Shown here in pieces: positions 28,601 through 35,608 of a stretch of DNA of 64,000 nt (positions within the stretch are counted from its first letter, which is position 1; the number at the start of each line of letters is the position of its first letter). A program made the position numbers and the translations under genes. The stretch spans positions 1,364,001 through 1,428,000 of the forward strand of contig NZ_CP182236.1 in NCBI RefSeq assembly GCF_048077055.1, in the 5' to 3' direction. Origin of the DNA: Egbenema bharatensis (GTDB lineage: Bacteria; Cyanobacteriota; Cyanobacteriia; Elainellales; Elainellaceae). Under the pieces are notes generated by a model. The model was not told the origin of the DNA. It saw nothing but the letters and a program-made list of their open reading frames with translations, and did not search any database.

Positions 28601-29423
28601 AACCAAAGGAAGCGGTGTAGGTTAGGCTCCCAGTCACCGCATTGATTTGGTAAATGTCGATGTTACCACCAGAAGTGTCAGTGACGTAGAGGAAGTTGCC
28701 ATAGATTTCCAAACCATGCTGCCCAGAGATATTAGGAGAGTTATTTGGCAACGTGTTGGCTGCATCCCAAGTCAAATGAAGGGTATGGGGATACTGCGCT
28801 TGGATTTCTGGCTGCAACGCTAACTCCGATCGCACAGAACCCAGATGATAATCCAGTTCCCAATTTCCCCCCAACTCCGCATGACCGATCGCAGTGGTTG
28901 AAGCCGCGACACTGGCTCCGGTCAGAAGTTGAATCTGTTTAACAAACGATTTACCCCGATCGCCCTGGGCAACGTTGCAGCCGTAGAGGAAGAGGGAGTG
29001 GGGAATGGGGAGTGGGGAATGGGGAGTGGGAAACCAGGATTGCAGATCCCAACTGTAGCGATCGAGGGTTTCCAGGCTGAGAGGCGTATTCCCTAAAGAG
29101 AGGCTGCCGGGGGAACCGTGGGCGATCAGGTGGAGGGCGTAGGGAGTGGGGAGTGGGAAGTGGGAGTGGAGGTAATCCGTGATTTGTGTAATGCCATCTC
29201 GATCGGGATCTAAGATCAATACCGTTGCGCCTTCAACCACGCCCGCTGCCAGAGTTTGATAGTCTTCAACTCCTGGATCAATCACCACCAGTAAATGCAC
29301 CTGATTGGCAGCCCGCGATCGTCCCGCTTTCACCTTGCGTTGGGACGGAGTTGATTCAGTAGCCGTTTGAGATGAAGCGGTCAGATGCTTTTGCTGAGTA
29401 GTTTTAACGATCGCGCCAGCCAT
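22698..29423 (-). CDS. giant modular surface/secreted protein (DUF4347, Calx-beta, RTX)
   Basis: The 2,241-residue product is a mosaic. In order: DUF4347 (about 42-205, LHLIAHGSPGSLSLG and LFLYGCNVAQGDRGKSF), three near-identical 106-residue beta-propeller-like repeats (about 218-535), a Calx-beta domain (about 537-650), a parallel beta-helix segment (about 652-880), a lamin-tail-like domain (about 941-1080, VVINEIAWMG), seven tandem Calx-beta-like domains (about 1104-1905, each ending LNDD-like), a bacterial Ig-like domain (about 1905-2010), RTX repeats (about 2035-2147, GGxGNDxLxGG) and a C-terminal region. There is no signal peptide; RTX repeats suggest type I secretion. Probably a calcium-dependent adhesin or matrix protein. 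Confidence 0.9.
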   Translation of the reverse strand: MAGAIVKTTQQKHLTASSQTATESTPSQRKVKAGRSRAANQVHLLVVIDPGVEDYQTLAAGVVEGATVLILDPDRDGITQITDYLHSHFPLPTPYALHLIAHGSPGSLSLGNTPLSLETLDRYSWDLQSWFPTPHSPLPIPHSLFLYGCNVAQGDRGKSFVKQIQLLTGASVAASTTAIGHAELGGNWELDYHLGSVRSELALQPEIQAQYPHTLHLTWDAANTLPNNSPNISGQHGLEIYGNFLYVTDTSGGNIDIYQINAVTGSLTYTASFGSGGSGTDQFSLPVDLAFFSTSGGQTKAYVPDRGNRRIVALNVDSTTGMLTWDAANTLPNNSPNISGPVGLEIYGNFLYVTDTSGGNIDIYQINAVTGGLTYTASFGSEGSDTDQFSYPIDLAFFSTSGGQTKAYVPDQGNRRIAVLNVDPATGTLTWDAASTLPNNSPNITGQRGLEIYGNFLYVTDSSGHNIDIYQIDAVTGDLTYTSSFGSGGSGTDQFSLPIDLAFFSTSGGQTKAYVPDNGNRRIVVLDVNPPPVVSTVSLTAPDSTATEAGDTGVYRISRTGTAGNLTVNLSIAGTSTASATDYTLSSGNATMSGSNVTVTIPDGQSFVDVTLTAISDNKAEPDEALRLELAAGDYAIDPDANNATITILANEFVVTNTNDAGEGSLRQAMLNINALGGGTITFAIPTTDPGYNATTEIYTINLQSGLPEITQTVTIDGRSQAGFAETPVIELNGTSAGNTAGLILGVGSDGSTIQGLIINNFEGAGIVANGDNHTIQGNTIRENNGTGITVYGSGVAIQRNAIHSNTGLGIDLGGDGVTANDLGDADTGANGLQNFPILTGVSTDGTNTYIAGTFNSTPNSTFRIEFFANSALDPSGHGEGQNFIGFIDVTTNASGDASFTHSFPTSISIGQFITTTATDSANNTSEFSAGVSVGSTLPFLSVVINEIAWMGTQADAAHEWLELYNPTGSAIDLTGWTLTDGNDINIALSGTIAVGGYFLLERGDTSVSDIIADQIYTGELSNSGETLRLIAADGRVVDIVNEDGGAWAAGVNAATGRFTMERIDPTIAGIDSNWRTNDGLTREGIDAAADPIYGTPKAANSAGAIPVISISNASVTEGNTGTTTASFTVTLSHATSQAVTVTYATEDGTATTADGDYVGIPATTLTFAPGETSKTINVIINGDNKHEANETFQVKLSAANNATINPDAAIGTGTILNDDGQPIVSISPATIAVNEGDSGKTTLTFTVTLSNPSDEVIEIAYATIDGTGRAFDLDYDEIFDNLIFNPGQPLSQVVTVDINGDTKFEPDETFEVQLISATNATVSATESTSIVTILNDDSRPAISINPIEVSRVEGNGASIAYTFTVSLSNASSEVITVNYSTQDGTAIAGEDYIAASGTLTFNPGAALSQTIAVLVNGDNIYEDDETFLVRLDNSTNATINPEFQQATGIILNDDPIPTVSISPAIVSHQEGDSDTVAYVFTVSLSNPSDRPITISYSTNDGTATVADHDYIANDGTLTFNPGDPLTQTITVLVKGDTTYEQAETFTVRLNDAINANINSASAVGVGVIFNDDPIPSLSIDNVSVLEGDSGTTIATFTVSLSNPSYQSITVNYATQDGTATVADGDYLSQTGQLTFAPGETSQTIAITINSDTKREADETFNLVLSNPTNATLETATGIGTILNDDGIPVVTIAPAQATFLEGNSGTTPYTFTVSLSNPSANSVTVSYSTQDGTATVADGDYLRSSGTLTFRAGETTKTITVLGQGDNRFELDETFQVKLNQATNAVIDPQANLATGTIRNDDRPPTVSFTTDKQIGKEGDRLLITAQLSAVAGVDVTVPLSLSGTATSGKDYAISSNSILIPAGKTSASMTVNLLKSNQDQSDETLIVKMGNPVNATPSSITSHVIYIDKTISSGAIFEILPNLRETSLDVITIQFNEAITNFTLRDLNLTLDGQPISLEGAVLTTTDRITWTVSNLTSVTEMEGIYQLTLKTGTITDLAGNLLTESISSTWITGRTGNAIPEIKFRKEKNGILTRGTSKPELIRGNWRNDVIYGGDGNDTLIGGRGKPGFGHDRLYGGKGNDLLDGGNGNDSLDGGKGNDTLYGGKGRDLLIGGEGNDRLVGGQGHDILIGGKGNDTLTGGKGRDMFVFHRLDEGVDLITDFNPNEDLIDLRRIFANPIYTAENRFAQFRKFVQLEQVGSNTEVRIDADGNGEGTAFTSIAVLRNRSADTLQVRNFVMG
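27818..28771 (-). repeat. three tandem copies of a 318-bp coding repeat
   Basis: Within the giant gene, units starting TWDAA(N/S)TLPNNSPNI recur every 318 bases (unit starts near 28771, 28453 and 28135, minus strand). The copies differ at few residues (for example NISGQHG, NISGPVG, NITGQRG), so duplication or gene conversion is recent. Each 106-residue unit reads as beta-propeller blades. Confidence 0.92.
28994..29030. repeat. heptanucleotide tandem repeat inside coding sequence
   Basis: Alternating heptamers GGGGAGT and GGGGAAT run through this stretch. In the minus-strand gene they encode the odd Pro-rich insert PTPHSPLPIPHSLF within DUF4347. A second patch of the same type at 29138-29166 encodes HFPLPTPYAL. 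The reading frame is kept. Confidence 0.85.
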
Positions 29424-30004
29424 GGGTGAGAAGCCTCCAGGGAAAAAACAAGATGCAGGATCACGTAAAAACCTGGGTATCTAAAAAACCGCAGCACAGA
29501 ATCGCCAAAACACCACAGTTGTGAATGTAACCACCGATTACATCCAGCACACAACGATTGGCACTGACCGTTCGCTAATTTTTAGATGCCAGAAATTTCT
29601 ACATTGGAGCAGTTTGAACGCAATTTACAAAATTGAATGAGACTTAAAGTAGCTTGGACGAAAATAGAAGAAACAGCGTTATTCGAGAATGAATCGCGGT
29701 TAATATCAACTTTCCCCGAAGAAATACAGAAATATCACTACGCAGTATGTTTTTCAGGAACTTCATGACTTTCAGGCAGAAATTCATCGAAAAGATACGG
29801 AGGTGAGCAGGAAAGAATCGGAAGGGGGGAAATGGTGGTTGTCAGGGTTGAAATTCTCAAACATCCATAGCGCCAGCGTTTTGCCTGCCGATCGTCCCTT
29901 GCGGGCAATTCACCAAACCCACGCAGCCAGAAATGGAAGGACAAATTTCTCGGTAGGATCAGGAGTAGTGTAATTACACAGTCGATCGCAGAAGGACACC
30001 AATC
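29424..30004. other. divergent intergenic region, giant gene / thioredoxin-like gene
   Basis: This 581-base region holds both 5' regions. The only clear structure is a perfect 12-base palindrome at 29968-29979. The minus-strand frame 29738-30061 runs antisense into the next gene and is not credible. Confidence 0.45.
29968..29979. promoter_or_regulatory. 12-bp perfect palindrome, possible operator
   Basis: GTGTAATTACAC is exactly self-complementary and centres about 31 bases upstream of the thioredoxin-like ATG at 30005. Its position suits a repressor site. It does not fit the NtcA consensus spacing. Assignment to a regulator would be guesswork. Confidence 0.35.
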
Positions 30005-30586
30005 ATGGTCAGAACCGCATCCACCATGCTGGCATTGGGCACGAAAGCTCCAGAATTTCACCTACCCGACACCGTTTCAGGCGAAACCATTTCCTTAAGT
30101 TCGTTTACTGGCAAAAAAGCCCTGCTGATCATGTTTATCTGTCGGCACTGTCCGTTTGTGAAGCACGTTCAGGCGGAGTTGGCAAAAATGGGTCAGGATT
30201 ATGTTGATACAGACTTAGGGATTTTGGCGATCAGTGCCAATGATGCCGAGAACTATCCCGATGATGCCCCGGATTCGCTCAAGGCGATGGCAACCGAACT
30301 AGGATTCACCTTCCCCCTGTGCTACGACGCAACTCAGGAAGTTGCCAAAACCTATACGGCAGCCTGTACACCGGACTTCTTCTTGTTTGATGGCGATCGC
30401 ACCTTAGTGTATCGCGGTCAACTGGACGACAGCCGCCCCGGAAACAGTCAACCCGTTACAGGCAAAGATTTGCGAGCTGCGATCGATGCAGTTCTCAGCG
30501 ATCGATCGGTTCCCTCGGAGCAAAAGCCGAGTATTGGCTGCAACATCAAGTGGAAGCAGGGCAACGAGCCGCCTTACTTTGGTTAA
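30005..30586 (+). CDS. thioredoxin-fold (AhpC/TSA-like) protein
   Basis: The 193-residue product has the peroxiredoxin/thioredoxin-like order FHLPDTVSGETISLSSF, ALLIMFICRHCPFVKHV and DFFLFDGDRTLVYRGQLDDS. The active-site motif is CRHC, where thioredoxins have CxxC, so redox activity is plausible. No signal peptide is present, so it acts in the cytoplasm. The natural substrate is unknown. It ends 9 bases from the end of the convergent HAD gene. A palindrome upstream (29968-29979) may control it. Confidence 0.85.
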   Translation: MVRTASTMLALGTKAPEFHLPDTVSGETISLSSFTGKKALLIMFICRHCPFVKHVQAELAKMGQDYVDTDLGILAISANDAENYPDDAPDSLKAMATELGFTFPLCYDATQEVAKTYTAACTPDFFLFDGDRTLVYRGQLDDSRPGNSQPVTGKDLRAAIDAVLSDRSVPSEQKPSIGCNIKWKQGNEPPYFG

Positions 30587-30594
30587 CGCCTGGG

Positions 30595-31557
30595 TTAAAG
30601 CTGGCTCAAGACAAATTCCTCGATCGCCGCTGCAACGCCATCCGCCTCTACCGTCGGTGCCACCCAATTCGCAAAGGACTTGACGCGATCGGGGGCGCTG
30701 CCCATTGCCACGCCAATCCCAGCATATTCAATCATTTCCAGGTCATTAAAGTTATCACCGATGGTCATCACATTGGCAGCGGTCAATCCCAGCAACTCTT
30801 CCGCCAGGTATTGTACAGCGGTTCCTTTGTTGACCAGGGGATGGGTTGCCTCCAGGAAGGTATCCACCGACTTGGTTAAGTACAATTCCGTCGTGGTGTA
30901 CCGCGTCTTGAGGGAGGTGAGCAGGCGATCGATCAGGTCAATATCTTCACTGAGCGCCAGAATTTTAGTGGGTTCAGCCTTGAGAAATTGGCGAAAATCT
31001 CCCACCGGAATCGGCTGTACCTGACTCCGTTCTGCATAATCCCTGGTTTCCGCTCTCTCTTCCTGGACATAGAGATTGTCATCAATATAAAGATGCACCG
31101 ATAAAGTTTCTTGCAAATCTGGCTGAAGCAACAGATCCAGCAGTTCCATGACTTGGGACTTGGGAACCGTTAAATGCCGATGGAGTTCATCCGTCCCAGG
31201 ACTTTTGATATAAGCCCCCTGGTACGCCATCAACGGTAAGTTCAAGTCAAGATCTTGATAAAAGCGCAACGCCGATCGATACATTCGTCCCGTTGCGATC
31301 GCCACCTGTACTCCCTTTTGCCGCACCGCCTGAATTGCCTGCTTGACCACAGGCTGAATTTCATTGGTTTCTCCCACTGTTGTCCCATCCAGATCAAGGA
31401 CAATTAGCCGAATTTCCTGGGGGACTGAGGCAAGGGAAGCGGTAGAGGGTTGGGCGGATGGTGTTTGCTCAGATGAAGGACTTTGCGTTACGTCACTCAC
31501 AATGTTGCTCTCTTGAATATGGCTGACTTGAATATGGCCGACTTGAACATGGCTCAT
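30595..31557 (-). CDS. Cof-type HAD-IIB phosphatase
   Basis: The 320-residue product has the HAD motifs LIVLDLDGTTVGE (motif I, nucleophile Asp), AIATGRMYRS (motif II) and MTIGDNFNDLEMIEYA (motif IV), with a type IIB cap between. Typical substrates are sugar phosphates or flavin phosphates; which applies here is unknown. The first 20 or so residues (MSHVQVGHIQVSHIQ) come from a 15-base DNA repeat and are probably not part of the fold. No later Met is available before motif II, so this start or a non-ATG codon near it must be used. Confidence 0.87.
   Translation of the reverse strand: MSHVQVGHIQVSHIQESNIVSDVTQSPSSEQTPSAQPSTASLASVPQEIRLIVLDLDGTTVGETNEIQPVVKQAIQAVRQKGVQVAIATGRMYRSALRFYQDLDLNLPLMAYQGAYIKSPGTDELHRHLTVPKSQVMELLDLLLQPDLQETLSVHLYIDDNLYVQEERAETRDYAERSQVQPIPVGDFRQFLKAEPTKILALSEDIDLIDRLLTSLKTRYTTTELYLTKSVDTFLEATHPLVNKGTAVQYLAEELLGLTAANVMTIGDNFNDLEMIEYAGIGVAMGSAPDRVKSFANWVAPTVEADGVAAAIEEFVLSQL
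31512..31556. repeat. three tandem 15-bp repeats at a gene start
   Basis: CTTGAATATGGCTGA, CTTGAATATGGCCGA and CTTGAACATGGCTCA follow one another on the plus strand. They encode the repetitive N-terminus of the HAD phosphatase and include its start codon; further in-phase CAT triplets give alternative out-of-frame ATGs on the minus strand. Confidence 0.9.
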
Positions 31558-31919
31558 TTAAATCACGAACCCATTAAAGTATGGATGAAAAGGTTGAATC
31601 ACTAAAGTTGTTGGGAGCACCTGTTATGACCTGTTTATGCCCTGCTCGACTGCCCAGACAAGATTGGGATAACTGGTAGGTGAGGCGAGATTGATTGGCA
31701 GGCAAGACTTCGGCGTGAGCTCAGTCGAACGCTGGCTGCGCTATGGCTGATCGGGAACTGGGTTCTGATTCCCCACTTCCTTTACGGGCGAATCACGATT
31801 CGCCCCTACTCCCCCCATTCCCTACGCCTCACCTTTCTCCCCCCAGATAAGGCACACTAGAATTCAGCTTGATGTAAGCAAATCGACCACCTCACTCTAT
31901 TATTTTTGGTTAACGACTC
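31558..31919. other. divergent intergenic region, HAD phosphatase / sppA
   Basis: This 362-base region holds a palindromic repeat of the GGGCGAATCACGATTCGCCC type at about 31786-31805, related to elements near 22550. No gene or confident promoter is visible. Confidence 0.4.
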
Positions 31920-32783
31920 ATGGTTTGGCCTTTTAAGCCTCGTTTTCGTAAGCAAATTGCGCGGATTGAAGTATCGGGAGTGATTGCCGGATCAACCCGT
32001 AAGCATGTTCTAGAGGCAATTGAAACAATTAAAGAGAGAAAATTTCCGGCGTTGCTGCTGCGGATTGATAGCCCTGGAGGAACCGTTGGCGATTCTCAGG
32101 AAATTTATGAAGCCCTGAAGCGGTTGGGCGAGAAAGTCAAGATTATCGCCAGTTTTGGCAACATTTCAGCGTCCGGTGGTGTGTATATCGGCATGGGAGC
32201 ACATCATATTATGGCGAATCCCGGCACGATTACCGGCAGCATCGGCGTGATTTTGCGGGGCAATAACCTGGAGCGGTTGTTGGATAAAGTTGGAGTGTCA
32301 TTCAAGGTGATTAAGTCCGGCCCCTACAAGGACATTTTGGCCTTCGATCGCCAACTGACGGAACCGGAACAAAACATTTTGCAAGAGTTGATTGATACCA
32401 GCTATCAGCAATTTGTGCAAACAGTGGCGGAGTCCAGAAAATTGTCAGTCGAAACGGTGCGGAGTTTTGCTGATGGTCGCATCTTCACCGGACAGCAGGC
32501 AGTGGAACTGGGTGTGGTCGATCGACTGGGGACTGAAGAAGATGCCCGACGGTGGGCCGCCGAACTGGCAGGGCTTGATCCGGAAAAAGCCGAGTGCTAC
32601 ACCCTGGAGGAACGCAAACCTCTGATCAATCGGTTGATTCCTGGACGTGGGCAGGTCGCCAGTGGCGCAAGTGGAACGTTGCTCAACCTGAATCATTTGC
32701 CTCCGGGCGTGCTAGCGGGCATGGAATGGTTAGAATTTGAACTGACCACCAGCGGCTTGCCATTGTGGCTATATAGACCGTAA
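31920..32783 (+). CDS. sppA: signal peptide peptidase SppA (short form)
   Basis: The 287-residue product has the S49 peptidase core: LLLRIDSPGGTVGDSQEIYE, the nucleophile Ser region FGNISASGGVYIGMGAH, and the general-base Lys in FKVIKSGPYKDIL. It degrades signal peptides left in the membrane. At this length it is the single-domain form, unlike the tandem 67-kDa E. coli enzyme. No strong N-terminal membrane anchor is visible; the first residues (MVWPFKPRFRKQIARIEV) are basic. aroH follows 203 bases later. Confidence 0.9.
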   Translation: MVWPFKPRFRKQIARIEVSGVIAGSTRKHVLEAIETIKERKFPALLLRIDSPGGTVGDSQEIYEALKRLGEKVKIIASFGNISASGGVYIGMGAHHIMANPGTITGSIGVILRGNNLERLLDKVGVSFKVIKSGPYKDILAFDRQLTEPEQNILQELIDTSYQQFVQTVAESRKLSVETVRSFADGRIFTGQQAVELGVVDRLGTEEDARRWAAELAGLDPEKAECYTLEERKPLINRLIPGRGQVASGASGTLLNLNHLPPGVLAGMEWLEFELTTSGLPLWLYRP

Positions 32784-32986
32784 AGCAAGAAAAGGATAAA
32801 GGGCAAAGCATTTGAAATAAAAATTGAGCAAAGTCAGCAGCCTGGGGTTTTAGCATACTGGCTTGAGCCGTTAGCATGGCTGAAGGTTTGCTTTGTCCTT
32901 TATCCTTTGGATACTTCATTCTTATTTTCTGCAAACTTATTTTGCAAACCTAAAAAACTCAAATTAATAAAAAGGAGGATACGCGC

Positions 32987-33376
32987 GTGGGCTGGAAAGT
33001 GAGGGCAATTCGGGGGGCGACAACCGCATCCGAAAATTCGATCGAGGCAATTCGGGAAGCGGTTATAGAGTTACTGAATGATCTGGAGCGACATAATCAA
33101 ATTGACCCCGACGATATTGTTAGCGTCACTTTTTCCGTCACCCGCGATTTAGATGCCATTTTCCCCGCTTCGATCGCCCGGGAACAGCGGCCCCACTGGC
33201 AGAATGTACCGTTATTAGACGTACAGCAGATGTACGTTAAAAATAGCCTGGAACGCTGCATCCGCTGCCTGATCCACATTAATGTTCCCGATCCATTTGT
33301 GAAGATTCACCACTCCTATCTGCGGCAAGCGCAACATTTACGCCCTGATTTGAGTGTGGCCACTGTGGGGGATTAG
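32987..33376 (+). CDS. aroH: chorismate mutase, AroH type
   Basis: The GTG start at 32987 is fixed by a strong AAGGAGG about 10 bases upstream. The 129-residue product matches the monofunctional trimeric AroH fold: RAIRGATTASEN at the start, LDAIFPASIAREQ in the middle, CIRCLIHINVP with the catalytic Arg, and HSYLRQAQHLRPDLS near the end. It converts chorismate to prephenate for phenylalanine and tyrosine. Confidence 0.93.
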   Translation: MGWKVRAIRGATTASENSIEAIREAVIELLNDLERHNQIDPDDIVSVTFSVTRDLDAIFPASIAREQRPHWQNVPLLDVQQMYVKNSLERCIRCLIHINVPDPFVKIHHSYLRQAQHLRPDLSVATVGD

Positions 33377-33642
33377 TCAAACAACAAAGCGTGGGAAGTC
33401 AGTGATTGAGTGGCTTACAGCTTGTAGGCTGATCTTTTGGGGGCGGTGAATTGAATCAAGGCAATTGTAAAGACTCTGCACGATCGCTGTTGTTTTAGTT
33501 ACAATGCGTTGCGGTCGTCTACGATAGGCGATCGTCCCCGATGTCTGTAACTTACATAAGCAGTATTTGCACTTGATCAGGCGAAAGGTAGAAGGCGAAA
33601 GTCACACCCCTCATCTTCTATCCTCTCTTCTAATTTCCTACT

Positions 33643-33663
33643 CAGTCCTCAGTCCTCAGTCCT
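33643..33663. repeat. heptamer repeat directly upstream of an ABC gene
   Basis: CAGTCCT is repeated three times and ends 3 bases before the ATG at 33667. It occupies the place of the Shine-Dalgarno sequence, and none is visible. Confidence 0.85.
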
Positions 33664-33666
33664 CCT

Positions 33667-34725
33667 ATGATCGAAGCTGAACACTTAAGCAAAATCTACG
33701 GCACAAACCCTGCGATCGAAGATGTCACCTTTTCGGTGGAAAAAGGGGAAATTTTGGGGTTTCTGGGGCCAAATGGGGCTGGAAAAACCACAACGATGCG
33801 AATTTTGACGGGGTATCTTCCGGCAACGAGTGGTACGGCCCGAATTGCAAAGTTCGATGTGCATGAGCATTCCATGACGGTACGCCAACAAATCGGCTAT
33901 TTACCGGAAACCCCACCTCTTTACCCCGATATGACGGTGGAAGCCTTCCTGCATTTTGTGGGACGGATCAAGGGAATGGCCGCAGGCGATCGCCCTAAGC
34001 GAGTTGTATCCGCGATGACCCGCTGTAATTTGCTGAGTAAACGAAATGTGCTGATTCGCAAGCTGTCTAAAGGGTTTCGGCAGCGGGTCGGCATTGCCCA
34101 GGCGATCGTCCATGATCCGCCAGCGATTATCCTGGATGAGCCAACAGTCGGTCTGGATCCGCGCCAAATTATCGATGTACGCAACCTGATTAAGAGTTTG
34201 GCGGGCGATCACACCATCATTTTGTCTACTCACATCCTGCCAGAGGTCAGCATGACCTGTGACCGTGTCGCCATTATTAATCGAGGCAAGATTGTAGCCA
34301 CGAACACGCCGGAACAACTCCTGGCCCAGTTGGCAGAAGGAACCGGGTATGAGCTAGAGATTGACGGCAATATGGAAGGCTTGGTATCGCGCCTCCAGTC
34401 CCTGGCGGGAATTCAAACCGTTGAAGTGTTACGCGATCGGCGGATGGGAAATCGTCGCCATCGATTGCGGGTGACCACTCAATCTGGATTTGATCCGGGG
34501 CGTGAATTGGCAGCTATGGTAGTGCGTTCTGGATTGGGATTGTATGAAATGCGGCGATTGCAAGCCAGTTTGGAAGATGTGTTTCTGGAACTCACAACCG
34601 AAGAAAAAATTGCCGGAGAGCCAGACAGGAATAGTGCAGAAAACGCAGAAGAACTGCGATCGAGTGTTTCAGAGGCAAACCTGGAAACGAACCTTGATTC
34701 ACCTGAGGATGCCCAGGCCAATTAA
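33667..34725 (+). CDS. ABC-2 type transporter ATP-binding protein (GldA-like)
   Basis: The 352-residue product has Walker A GPNGAGKTTT, signature LSKGFRQRVGIAQ, Walker B IILDEPTVGLDP and the switch His in ILSTHILPE. A C-terminal extension of about 120 residues ends in an acidic tail (EDAQAN). It heads a four-gene + strand cluster with a permease, a GldG-like protein and a DUF4340 protein, the arrangement of Gld-type exporters in gliding bacteria. The transported substrate is not known in cyanobacteria. The permease ATG follows 21 bases later. Confidence 0.88.
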   Translation: MIEAEHLSKIYGTNPAIEDVTFSVEKGEILGFLGPNGAGKTTTMRILTGYLPATSGTARIAKFDVHEHSMTVRQQIGYLPETPPLYPDMTVEAFLHFVGRIKGMAAGDRPKRVVSAMTRCNLLSKRNVLIRKLSKGFRQRVGIAQAIVHDPPAIILDEPTVGLDPRQIIDVRNLIKSLAGDHTIILSTHILPEVSMTCDRVAIINRGKIVATNTPEQLLAQLAEGTGYELEIDGNMEGLVSRLQSLAGIQTVEVLRDRRMGNRRHRLRVTTQSGFDPGRELAAMVVRSGLGLYEMRRLQASLEDVFLELTTEEKIAGEPDRNSAENAEELRSSVSEANLETNLDSPEDAQAN

Positions 34726-34746
34726 TCAGGAGGAAAAGTCACTGAA

Positions 34747-35547
34747 ATGGGAATGATTTTTGCCAACGTCATGGCGATCTATCGCCGAGAACTCCAGAGC
34801 TATTTTGCTTCGCCCTTTGCCTATTTGATTGCAGGAGTATTCTGGCTTCTGAGCGGCTTTTTCTTTATGGCAATTCTCCTGGGAGAACAAGGACTGATTG
34901 CCCAGGCGGCCTTACGCGATCAGTTAGGCATTACCGATCCGCCGATCGATGTGGCGTATCAGTTTCTCAGCTTTTTTCTGGGGGTGCTTGGCTCGCTATC
35001 GCTGTTTGTCCTGCCGATGCTGTCGATGGGGCTGTATGCCGAAGAACGCAAGCGCGGCACGTTGGAGCTATTAGCAACTTCACCCATTACGAACTGGGCT
35101 GTGGCATTAGGTAAGCTTCTGGGCGTTGTCACCTTTTTCGTTTCAATGGTGTTTCCCCTGCTGATTTACCAGAGTATTGCCCTGGGCGCGGCAGATCCCC
35201 CTGTTCGACCCGATGTCCTGATTATGGGGCACATTGGGTTAGTTTTAATGGCAGCGGCGATCTTGTCTCTGGGAATGTTTGTTTCCTCCCTAACCGATAG
35301 CACCATTCTGGCGGCAATTCTCACCTTTGCGCTGATTCTGCTTCTGTGGGTTATTGATCTAGTTGCCGCCGGAATTGGTGGGCCGATCGGCGATGCCTTA
35401 ACCCATCTCTCCTTGATTCGCAACTACAACAACCTGACGCAGGGAATCCTGGATGTCAGCAGCATTCTTTTGTTCATTAGCTATATTTTGCTGGGCGTAT
35501 TTCTGACGGCACAATCGATCGAAGCCTTACGATTCCAGCGTTCTTGA
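34747..35547 (+). CDS. ABC-2 type transporter permease (GldF-like)
   Basis: The 266-residue product has six or so hydrophobic segments, beginning at about residues 20-40 (FAYLIAGVFWLLSGFFFMAI). The motif AEERKRGTLELLATSPI is characteristic of ABC-2 permeases. AGGAGG is present about 13 bases before the ATG; a second ATG two codons later is less likely. It forms the membrane channel for the preceding ATPase. Confidence 0.88.
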   Translation: MGMIFANVMAIYRRELQSYFASPFAYLIAGVFWLLSGFFFMAILLGEQGLIAQAALRDQLGITDPPIDVAYQFLSFFLGVLGSLSLFVLPMLSMGLYAEERKRGTLELLATSPITNWAVALGKLLGVVTFFVSMVFPLLIYQSIALGAADPPVRPDVLIMGHIGLVLMAAAILSLGMFVSSLTDSTILAAILTFALILLLWVIDLVAAGIGGPIGDALTHLSLIRNYNNLTQGILDVSSILLFISYILLGVFLTAQSIEALRFQRS

Positions 35548-35608
35548 CGTGCTGCGACCCGGTTCCACTGGGTTCAGCCCAACGTAACAGTATTTTCCTC
35601 TTTTTCCT

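Noticed and set aside
27818..28771. Regular tandem repeats as a possible CRISPR array
   Set aside because: Units are 318 bases, in frame and fully coding, with no short repeats and unique spacers.
22888..28942. Several plus-strand frames of 60-140 residues opposite the giant gene
   Set aside because: They are antisense to a continuous 2,241-codon gene with clear domains and have no ribosome sites.
29738..30061. 107-residue minus-strand frame over the thioredoxin-like start
   Set aside because: Overlaps a recognised gene antisense and contains no family-like sequence.
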